Shown: piece by piece, positions 18,010 through 25,039 of the stretch
Layout of the letters: every line of letters begins with the position of its first letter
Position numbering within the stretch: position 1 is the first letter of the stretch
NCBI RefSeq assembly: GCF_004360155.1
Contig: NZ_SAIS01000001.1
Span: 620,001 to 684,000, forward strand
Source: Paraglaciecola marina
GTDB lineage: Bacteria; Pseudomonadota; Gammaproteobacteria; Enterobacterales; Alteromonadaceae
Direction of reading: 5' to 3'
DNA: 64,000 nucleotides
Made by a program: the position numbers and the translations under genes
The notes under the pieces: model-generated
Database searches by the model: none
What the model was told of the DNA's origin: nothing
Seen by the model: the letters and a program-made list of their open reading frames with translations, nothing else

Positions 18010-18399
18010 TGTTCTCTCCTCTGTTTATATATTTCCTGTACTGCTTATTTGGATATACAGGAGATATATCAATTTTCTGCATTAGTATGGTTAGTGCAGA
18101 TCTAATATATTAGTTGTCGTTTTTATATATCAGATGCATTTTAAGTTTATTTGTTCTAAAATCGCAACAACTTTTTAACAATAAATTGTAAAAACCAACA
18201 AAAAGATGCCAAAGTATTGTTTTTACTAATAAAGATGTAACAATTATTTCAAGTTCCATTTGCTATAAAGTTTGTTGCTAGGTGTAAGGGGTCGCAATAC
18301 TGGGCCAAAGATGCGGTATTCATTGCTTTTACTTGCAAGCATCTTATATATGGATATAAGGTGTAGTGATTTTAGAATAAGAGGCTATTAACGTATTTA
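18010..18399. promoter_or_regulatory. divergent promoter region, TonB receptor / GntR regulator
   Basis: Holds two notable elements. At 18024-18072 two 17-base arms (TTTATATATTTCCTGTA and the complement of TACAGGAGATATATCAA, 15 of 17 matching) flank a 15-base centre that contains CTTATTTGGATATA. At 18343-18361 lies CTTATAT-ATGG-ATATAAG, a dyad just upstream of the regulator gene. The shared core suggests operators for the adjacent GntR protein and autoregulation. Confidence 0.45.
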
Positions 18400-19239
18400 A
18401 TGAACACAATTAACTTCGAAATTAAAAGTATCGATAAAATTATAGCCTCAGGTATTACCAAAGAAGGCAGCTTAGTCGATCAAATTTATTGGGTTTTAAG
18501 GGACAATATTATTAATTTGTCTTTACCTCCTGATATGCCTTTAGTAGAAAAAGAAATCGCCTCTATATTTGAGATCAGTAAAACTCCCGTCAGAGAAGCA
18601 CTCATTCGCTTAGCCAATGATGGTTTAGTACAAATTATTCCTAAAAGCGGAAGCTATGTTACTGCTATTAGTTTAGAGAGATATTTGGAAGCCTGTTTTA
18701 TCCGCACCAACCTTGAAGGTGGTTGTGTAAAACGGCTCGCTGATAAAGGCATTAGTTTATCTGAACAAGTACAGCTAAAGGCAATTATTACTGAGCATAA
18801 ACAAATCGATGAAAGTAACACCAACCCTAACAGCACCTACCATAATTCACCTTCATACGAGATAAACGAGTTGTTTCATCGTACGCTTTTTGAATACGCA
18901 GGAATTGTTGGTGCTTGGTTATTGTTAGATAGCTCAAGAGCCGAAATTGACAGGGTTAGAAATTTAAAAGCTATGATTGGTATTGATCGCAATACTTCAG
19001 TTATTAGTGAGCATTCCGATATTGTTGATGCCATCATTAGTCGCGATCCTTCACGGGCGAAAAAAGCCATGATGTATCATATTGGTGATGTGGATGATGA
19101 AATGGAGTTTATTTCAAATAATCCAGAATTTATTCGGGCAATGGATGTATTCAATGCTGTCATCAGTGAACAAAGCAACCGTCGTAACGCTAGTCGATAC
19201 AACGGTAAATTATTTGTTGGTAATCGAGTGGTGTTTTAA
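18400..19239 (+). CDS. GntR family regulator, FCD (FadR) subfamily
   Basis: DNA-binding repressor of 279 residues. The winged helix (about residues 25-92) includes PLVEKEIASIFEISKTPVRE and LIRLANDGLVQ, the standard GntR recognition region. The C-terminal all-helical FCD domain (about 97-235) has the spaced histidines of the metal/ligand site in NELFHRTLFEYAG, SEHSDI and MMYHIGD. Such proteins usually sense sugar acids or their breakdown products, fitting an alginate-derived effector. It is transcribed away from the TonB receptor and its stop abuts the stop of the convergent oxygenase gene. Autoregulation is likely given the dyad at 18343. Confidence 0.88.
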   Translation: MNTINFEIKSIDKIIASGITKEGSLVDQIYWVLRDNIINLSLPPDMPLVEKEIASIFEISKTPVREALIRLANDGLVQIIPKSGSYVTAISLERYLEACFIRTNLEGGCVKRLADKGISLSEQVQLKAIITEHKQIDESNTNPNSTYHNSPSYEINELFHRTLFEYAGIVGAWLLLDSSRAEIDRVRNLKAMIGIDRNTSVISEHSDIVDAIISRDPSRAKKAMMYHIGDVDDEMEFISNNPEFIRAMDVFNAVISEQSNRRNASRYNGKLFVGNRVVF

Positions 19240-20247
19240 CTAGCTACTAAAGTTTGCCGCAATTCGCATCTTTAAGTAGTCTTCTGCACTTATAGGGGGA
19301 TAGGTTTTTTTAGGCCCCTGAATAGTTACATTTTTATTAGCTTGACAGAAAAAAGCCATACTATGCCGTGGATTTTTCTTTTCTCCTTTATGGGGCATTC
19401 TTACTCTATGTAGTGTTGATTTTAGCTGGTCATCACTCCAACGCATTAACATATCCCCTATATTACAGGTGATCACATCATCTAAGGCTTCTACTTCACA
19501 CCATGACTGATGGATTGAAGCATCTTTTCCCGCACATACTTGCAACCCTGCTTGTCCCTCTTTTTGAAATACCATAGTTAAGCAGTCATAGTCTGTGTGC
19601 GCTCCTGCGCGCCATGTATTTTCAGGTAATTCTGCGTCCTCTGAAAAGGGTAGGTAATGCAACAGTCTTAGGGTACTTTGATAATCGGCTTGAGTTCGGT
19701 CGTGAGCAACTGTAAAAAAATTTCTTTCAAATCCAAGTTTATAGGCAAAGCATTGTAAAACCTTCATACCCAGCTCCCAAGCTTGATGCTCTAAGGAAAG
19801 AATGTGAGTTTTAAAATTGGCTAACTCATTAGTGTTAGGCCATAACCCTTGCATACGTGGTAGGGTGACTTGATAAGATTCTTTCTGATCAGCAACGCCA
19901 GTTGAAGGACGCACTTGTTCCATATATTCCCAACCCGCATTTGAGCCATTTTTTAATGGATATTGGCCCTTAATAGACTCAGGTAAGTCAAAAAAGGCTT
20001 TGGACTCAGCAAACCCTTGGGTGATACTCGATAATGGCAGCCCGTGATTCACTAGTTGAAAAAATCCTACTTCAGTAGCTGCTTCCCATAATTGATTAGC
20101 TATATCTTCAAAACGGTTTTCAAACTCAGTTAAATCAATCTTAGGAATGCTGATTTCTTGCATATCAGACTTTACTTGGCTAAATGCAGCTTCTAGCTTT
20201 AATTCTTGAAGCTCGTAATTCGATTGTTTTGTTTCTGTTTTTTTCAT
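19240..20247 (-). CDS. 2-oxoglutarate/Fe(II)-dependent oxygenase (IPNS-like)
   Basis: Cytoplasmic oxygenase of 335 residues with an N-terminal DIOX_N domain (VGFFQLVNHGL) and a C-terminal 2OG-Fe(II) domain. Iron ligands are His217 and Asp219 in AGAHTDYD and His280 in STLHRVRM; Arg294 and Ser296 in PRHSM bind 2-oxoglutarate. The ATG at 20247 has AGAGAG upstream; an open frame extends 23 codons further but has no such support. It is the last gene of the ABC-importer operon. By analogy with thymine or xanthine hydroxylases it may hydroxylate an imported N-heterocycle, but the substrate is unknown. Confidence 0.85.
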   Translation of the reverse strand: MKKTETKQSNYELQELKLEAAFSQVKSDMQEISIPKIDLTEFENRFEDIANQLWEAATEVGFFQLVNHGLPLSSITQGFAESKAFFDLPESIKGQYPLKNGSNAGWEYMEQVRPSTGVADQKESYQVTLPRMQGLWPNTNELANFKTHILSLEHQAWELGMKVLQCFAYKLGFERNFFTVAHDRTQADYQSTLRLLHYLPFSEDAELPENTWRAGAHTDYDCLTMVFQKEGQAGLQVCAGKDASIHQSWCEVEALDDVITCNIGDMLMRWSDDQLKSTLHRVRMPHKGEKKNPRHSMAFFCQANKNVTIQGPKKTYPPISAEDYLKMRIAANFSS

Positions 20248-20375
20248 TTTTACTCTCTTAAGTTTATGTAATAAGAGCAATGCTGACCTTACCAGCGCTT
20301 CTACTCTGGTTGCCATTTATCATGGCGTGAAAGCGGCTGATAAAATTAATTGATCAGAAGCCAATATATGTAGTG

Positions 20376-21155
20376 TCAGAACTTGTCTTTCGGCAGACTC
20401 CAACGAAAAAATAAATATTGAATCAACTGTACTGTTTTAAATAATAGCAAGCTTAATGTAGATAAAAGTAGCAGGGCTGCAAAAGCCTGAGGGATTTTAA
20501 AATATGAAGTGGAGAATTGCACAAAGTAACCTAGTCCTTGTTCAGCAGCGACAAATTCAGCCACCACTGCCCCAATGATCGCTAAGGTTATAGCTACTTT
20601 CATGCCACTAAAAATATGTGGCACAGCATAAGGTAAGCGAATATGCCACACCTCTTTTACGGCAGATGCTTTTAAAGATTTTGATAACTCTATCAATTCT
20701 TCTGGTGTTGACATCATGCCAGTTGTTGCGGATACCACTAAAGGGAAGAAGGTAATTAGGCAAGTGATGGCAAGCCTTGGGGCTTCGCCAGCGCCCATTA
20801 TAACCACTAACAATGGGGCGATAGCGATAACAGGAGTTGATTGGATAATAACCAAAATTGGGTACAGGGTCTTTGCTAAAAATTTAGACTTAACCATAAA
20901 AATAGCCAAAGGTAAGCTGATTACCAAGGATAAACAAAATCCTAATATAGCCACCCTTAGCGTCGCCCATAAATGTATAGCCCAACGAGAGGGGTCAACC
21001 GCTATAAATGCCTGATAAATTGACGATGGAGCAGGTAATAGAAAATTTGGAATTTCGAACATCCTGACCATAACTTCCCAGATAGGTAATATGGCTAACA
21101 AAGTAAACACTGGAAAAAGTTTGCTGGTAGAGAAATTAAGCGTTCCTTTAGTCAT
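20376..21155 (-). CDS. ABC transporter permease, SsuC/ThiX type
   Basis: Inner-membrane permease of 259 residues with about six helices and the BPD_transp_1 signature around the EAA loop (ELSKSLKASAVKEVWHI). The ATG at 21155 has GGAG seven bases upstream and overlaps the ATPase gene by eight bases; an upstream in-frame start lacks a site. It partners the ATPase and substrate-binding protein immediately upstream, forming a taurine/pyrimidine-precursor-class importer. Confidence 0.9.
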   Translation of the reverse strand: MTKGTLNFSTSKLFPVFTLLAILPIWEVMVRMFEIPNFLLPAPSSIYQAFIAVDPSRWAIHLWATLRVAILGFCLSLVISLPLAIFMVKSKFLAKTLYPILVIIQSTPVIAIAPLLVVIMGAGEAPRLAITCLITFFPLVVSATTGMMSTPEELIELSKSLKASAVKEVWHIRLPYAVPHIFSGMKVAITLAIIGAVVAEFVAAEQGLGYFVQFSTSYFKIPQAFAALLLLSTLSLLLFKTVQLIQYLFFRWSLPKDKF

Positions 21156-21954
21156 TTTTGTCTCCAGAAACAGAAGAGCGCGCATTCGTATTCGGATGAT
21201 AAATTAATTGCCGGATTCGATCCGTGTAGGCGCTAAATTCTGGCGTATTTATGGTATTTAGCGATCTAGGCCTAGGTAGACTAATGGTTATATCTGCAAT
21301 TATATGAGCGGGCCTTGGGCTCAATACTAATACTTTATCGGCTAGTAAAACCGCTTCGGATATTGAATGGGTAATAAACAATACAGTTTTGGGTTTTTGC
21401 CGCCAGATATCTAATAATTCAAAGCCCATTTGTTCACGGGTTAGGGCATCTAAAGCTGAGAAAGGCTCATCCATAATTAAAATTTCTGGATCCATCAACA
21501 AGGCGCGAGCAATGCCGACTCTTTGTTGCATACCACCCGATAACTGATGAGGCATGTGCTCAGAAAACTCACTTAACCTCACCATATTTAACATATTCGC
21601 TGCTGACTCTTTGTTTTTTCTAGAGACACGGCCCTGCTTATATTGGATAGGAAATAACACGTTTTCTAATACATTTTTCCAAGGTAGTAGAGTTGGCTTT
21701 TGAAACACTATACCCGTATTTAACTGTGGTGCTGCAACAGGGTAGTCATAAATAGAAACTTGGCCTTTTGTTGCTGGAAATAAACCCGCTAATAATCTAA
21801 GTAAAGTTGATTTACCGCATCCTGAAGGCCCTAAAACTGCAACAAATTCCCCTTTTTTAATTGAAAAATTTATATTATCTAAGGCACAGACGTTTTTACC
21901 ATCCTGTGTTTCATAGGTATGGCCAACACCTTCAAAGGTGACGTGGGGAAGCAT
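21148..21954 (-). CDS. ABC transporter ATP-binding protein, SsuB/ThiZ type
   Basis: ATPase of 268 residues. Walker A is GPSGCGKST, the Q-loop VFQKPTLLPW is of the nitrate/sulfonate/taurine type, the signature is LSGGMQQRVGIARAL, Walker B ILIMDEPFSALD, and the switch His is in FITHSISEAV. It follows the binding-protein gene with two bases between stop and start and overlaps the permease gene. Confidence 0.92.
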   Translation of the reverse strand: MLPHVTFEGVGHTYETQDGKNVCALDNINFSIKKGEFVAVLGPSGCGKSTLLRLLAGLFPATKGQVSIYDYPVAAPQLNTGIVFQKPTLLPWKNVLENVLFPIQYKQGRVSRKNKESAANMLNMVRLSEFSEHMPHQLSGGMQQRVGIARALLMDPEILIMDEPFSALDALTREQMGFELLDIWRQKPKTVLFITHSISEAVLLADKVLVLSPRPAHIIADITISLPRPRSLNTINTPEFSAYTDRIRQLIYHPNTNARSSVSGDKND

Positions 21955-21956
21955 TT

Positions 21957-23009
21957 TTATTTACTCTCTACTTTAAGATAGCCTGTTTTTTCTTCACTAT
22001 TGGTTGTGACTGGTGAAATTGCTTTCATAAAGCTACGGTTTATGGCTTCTTCAGGGTCTATAGCGTCTAACTCAAACCCTTGAGATTGAGCTACATAAGA
22101 CCAAGATGTTGCTAACCTTTCTGAGTTAATTATGCCTAAACCGTGGGCGTCACTTGCGTTGTTATAGACCAAACTGCGGATATTAATAATAGTGTCTAGG
22201 GCGATTTGGGTATCTACTTCAGGAACCAAATCATGCACTATTGCAGCCGATTCTTTAGGGTAAGCCCATGTAAACTCAATGGCCTTTTGAAAAGCGACTA
22301 AAAAACGCTTAGCCACATCTGGCCGGGCTTTTAAAAATTTGTCAGTGCCTACAATTACCGTTGAGTAAAACTCTAAGCCTGCATCATACCAGGGCATAAC
22401 GTGAAGTTCTTTACCAACAATAGCAACTTGTGATTGGTACTTTACTGTGTCTGTCATCCAAGAAATAATCACGTCGGTATTGCCTGTGGCTAACATGGGC
22501 CCTAAGGCTCCTGCATCTACTTTTATAATGCGGATACTGTCTTTAGGAATGCTATTTAGATTTAAAAGCAAAGGTAAAAATACTACGGATGAACTAAAAG
22601 CTGAGGTAGCGACTCGCTTTCCTTTTACATCTGTGACCGATTCAATACCAGAGCCTTTTAGAGAGAAGAATGCGTGGGGCGCTTTACTAAAAACACTCAT
22701 GATTGCAGAAACGGCTAATGGTTCTTGAGCTTTAGCTGCAAGTAAAGAAGACAAGTCGGCGTAACCTACATCAGCAATTCCCACTCCTAGTTTGGTTAAT
22801 GAGTCTGATGATCCCTTACCGTGAGAAATTTTCACCTTGATGTTTTGCTCTGCAAAAAAACCTTTACCTATGGCAACGTATAGTGGTGCTTTATCGCCAC
22901 CCGGCAACCAATCTAGTTGAAAGGTTACTTCATCCATTCTTGCAGCTTGGGAACTAGCACAGAAAAAACAAACAGCTAAAATAACACGGGGGAACAGTGG
23001 TTTCTGCAT
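21957..23009 (-). CDS. NMT1/THI5-like substrate-binding protein
   Basis: Periplasmic binding protein of about 350 residues with a signal peptide ending near CASSQAA. The motif VTFQLDWLPGGDKAPLYVAI and GKGFFAEQNIKV is characteristic of the NMT1/THI5 (ThiY/SsuA) family that captures pyrimidine precursors, sulfonates or related small organic N/S compounds. The ATG at 23009 has GAGG six bases upstream and is preferred over an ATG four codons earlier. First gene of the operon binding protein-ATPase-permease-oxygenase. A sigma-54-type promoter about 290 bases upstream suggests nitrogen control. Confidence 0.88.
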   Translation of the reverse strand: MQKPLFPRVILAVCFFCASSQAARMDEVTFQLDWLPGGDKAPLYVAIGKGFFAEQNIKVKISHGKGSSDSLTKLGVGIADVGYADLSSLLAAKAQEPLAVSAIMSVFSKAPHAFFSLKGSGIESVTDVKGKRVATSAFSSSVVFLPLLLNLNSIPKDSIRIIKVDAGALGPMLATGNTDVIISWMTDTVKYQSQVAIVGKELHVMPWYDAGLEFYSTVIVGTDKFLKARPDVAKRFLVAFQKAIEFTWAYPKESAAIVHDLVPEVDTQIALDTIINIRSLVYNNASDAHGLGIINSERLATSWSYVAQSQGFELDAIDPEEAINRSFMKAISPVTTNSEEKTGYLKVESK

Positions 23010-23297
23010 TGTTGACCTCATTACAAGATAAAAAAGATTAAGTCAAGACTGTAAAATGTCTGATACTAAAAGTGATTACTAGCGAGGGTAAATGGTGAGA
23101 TTTATAAACTATTTTATTTAGCAAGCTCACACCCCAGTCAGTTAAACCACACTAACTAAACGTTGTGAGCAATGTCCTAGCGTAAACGTGTATCAAGACA
23201 CTTACAGTTCTCACCTGACAGCTTCTACTCAAAGTTTGTGTACTGATTTCTTACTATCAATTCTCTAGCTATTCGAAATCAATATTGAGTTTAAATT

Positions 23298-23313
23298 AGC
23301 AGTTAGTGTGCCA
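23298..23313 (-). promoter_or_regulatory. sigma-54 (-24/-12) promoter candidate, ABC-importer operon
   Basis: Minus-strand sequence TGGCACACTAACTGCT matches the consensus TGGCACG-N4-TTGCT at the GG and GC dinucleotides with correct ten-base spacing. Predicted transcript starts near 23286, leaving a leader of about 275 bases before the binding-protein gene. Confidence 0.6.
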
Positions 23314-23376
23314 AATTCAATGTGTACCTAAAACCTTATATTTAAAGGTGGTTGACTGGGTTTTAGTTTTGATTCA

Positions 23377-23393
23377 TGCATTAACATTGTGCA
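23377..23393 (-). promoter_or_regulatory. NtrC-like dyad upstream of the importer promoter
   Basis: TGCATTAACATTGTGCA differs at two places from TGCACY-N4-TGGTGCA and lies about 90-107 bases upstream of the predicted start, the usual enhancer position. Confidence 0.5.
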
Positions 23394-23550
23394 ATTAGTT
23401 CACTTCGCCCCAAAAGTACCCAATTATTTTTGTGCTTATAAATGAGCTTTGCCTCTTGAGGGATATTCGATATAGTCATATTGTTAGCCTGATCAAATTA
23501 AGTCGTTAGCATGTAAATATGGCTTCGTTGTGACCTCCAAGGAATATTTC

Positions 23551-24951
23551 TTGAATTACCTTATTAAAAATGCGACTGGGATCTTAGCGTCATCGACAGT
23601 TAGAACTATAAATCAGTTTCAATCTGAATCAGAAAATCCTCCGTCTGACATACGTGTAAGCCAAGGTCTGATTAGCGAAATAGGTCGGGGGTTAGAGTTA
23701 ATTAATAATGAGACCTTAATTGATGCTACTAATTGCGTTATCTATCCTGGGCTAATAAACACTCATCATCACCTAGCTCAAAGTGTATTAAAAGGTATTC
23801 CAGCAGGGTTAAATTCGGGTTTAGGTGATTGGTTAGCAGCGGTCCCTTACCGGTTTTGGCCTAACATAGATGCGCAACTTATGTATGACACTGCAACATT
23901 GGGGCTGGCTGAGTTATTACGCTCTGGTGCTACAACCTGCTGTGACCATCATTATTTATATCATGAATCTGTGAGCCCTGAAATTGAAGAGGCTGTTTGG
24001 CAGGCTGCGAGCGATATTGGTATGCGTTTAGTTTTGTGCCGAGGAGGAGCAACATCTATTGGGAGTCACAAAGGCTTAAAAGGAGGGGGTATTCAGCCCG
24101 AAACAGTAGAGCAAATGATAAACCGTTTAGATGATAGCCGGTCACGCTATCATCAAGCAGATGCCAACGCTATGCGGCGTTTAGTCGTGGCTCCCACTAG
24201 TTTAATTCATAGTACTAAAGCTGAAGATTTAAAAGCATTGGTAGCATATGCTAGAAGCCATAGTTTAAAAATGCACTCTCATTTGTTAGAAGTAGACTTT
24301 GATGAACACCAATCACACATGTTACACAGTAAGTCAGCGGTGCAATATGCTGAGGAATGTGGTTGGTTGGGAGAAGATGTATGGTTTGCACACTTAGTTA
24401 AGGCTTCAACGCAAGATATTGACTTATTAGCTAAAACTAGTACGAGTATTAGTCATTGCCCTACTTCTAACTGTCGTCTTGGTAGTGGTGTAGCGCCTGT
24501 GATTGCCATGGAAAACTCAGGAATGAATATCACCTTAGGCGTGGATGGCTCTGCTTCTGCTGAAAATGCCTCTATGATCCAAGAACTAAACTTAGCTTGG
24601 TTGTTACATAGAAGTATTCATGGCCCCGAGGCTACAAGTGCAGAGCAAATAGTAAAGTGGGGCAGCCAAAACGCAGCAAAGCTTTTAGGTTTAGACGCTA
24701 TTGGAGAGTTAAAGGTTGGTAAAGTCGCTGACTTAGTTTTGTTTGATATGAGTCACTATCGATACTGGGGCAATCATAGCCAGATCTTAGCCCCCGTTAT
24801 CGCTGGTGAGCCTGTAGTAGTAAAAACATTATTAGTTAATGGTAGAGTGATTCTAGACAGCGAGGAAATTAAAGGTATTGATCTAGATAAAACTCAGAGC
24901 AGTTTGATTCAAGGTTTAACTAGGTTAAAGCAAAAGGTTGGTAATTTTTAA
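23551..24951 (+). CDS. 8-oxoguanine/guanine-deaminase-like amidohydrolase
   Basis: Metal-dependent amidohydrolase of about 466 residues (ATZ/TRZ family). The HxH motif is in NTHHHLAQ (His72, His74), further ligands are His in MHSHLLE and WFAHLVK, and the Asp is in GVDGSAS. The overall pattern, including PGLINTHHHLAQ and SHCPTSNCRLGSG, is that of 8-oxoguanine deaminase and hydroxyatrazine hydrolases, releasing ammonia from a purine- or triazine-like ring. A TTG at 23551 with AAGGAA six bases upstream is the better start (MNYLIKN...) than the GTG at 23530, which has no site. Divergent from the N-heterocycle-type importer, it may degrade the imported compound. Confidence 0.85.
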   Translation: MNYLIKNATGILASSTVRTINQFQSESENPPSDIRVSQGLISEIGRGLELINNETLIDATNCVIYPGLINTHHHLAQSVLKGIPAGLNSGLGDWLAAVPYRFWPNIDAQLMYDTATLGLAELLRSGATTCCDHHYLYHESVSPEIEEAVWQAASDIGMRLVLCRGGATSIGSHKGLKGGGIQPETVEQMINRLDDSRSRYHQADANAMRRLVVAPTSLIHSTKAEDLKALVAYARSHSLKMHSHLLEVDFDEHQSHMLHSKSAVQYAEECGWLGEDVWFAHLVKASTQDIDLLAKTSTSISHCPTSNCRLGSGVAPVIAMENSGMNITLGVDGSASAENASMIQELNLAWLLHRSIHGPEATSAEQIVKWGSQNAAKLLGLDAIGELKVGKVADLVLFDMSHYRYWGNHSQILAPVIAGEPVVVKTLLVNGRVILDSEEIKGIDLDKTQSSLIQGLTRLKQKVGNF

Positions 24952-24986
24952 AGGTTAAAATAACTTTCAAGATGATGAGTGATGTC

Positions 24987-25023
24987 TCCCTCTTTAACTA
25001 GAGTTAATTTTGTTAAAGAGGGA
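24987..25023. terminator. hairpin between convergent genes
   Basis: 12-bp stem TCCCTCTTTAAC / GTTAAAGAGGGA with a 13-base loop, between the amidohydrolase stop and the M14 peptidase stop. No long T-run. Confidence 0.6.
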
Positions 25024-25039
25024 CGGGAAGATGAACTAT

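Larger units (their letters stand above)
23010..23550. other. divergent intergenic region, importer / amidohydrolase
   Basis: Apart from the sigma-54 and NtrC-like elements, the long leader on the minus strand (23010-23286) contains GGTGAG and CTCACACC segments that could pair, but I recognise no riboswitch class. On the plus strand TTGAGG-17 bases-TATTGT near 23455-23485 could be a sigma-70 promoter for the amidohydrolase. Confidence 0.35.

Noticed and set aside
23010-23286. TPP or purine riboswitch in the importer leader
   Set aside because: The GGTGAG/CTCACACC pairing is suggestive, but the conserved CTGAGA and ACCTGATC elements of TPP riboswitches and the purine-riboswitch core are not present.
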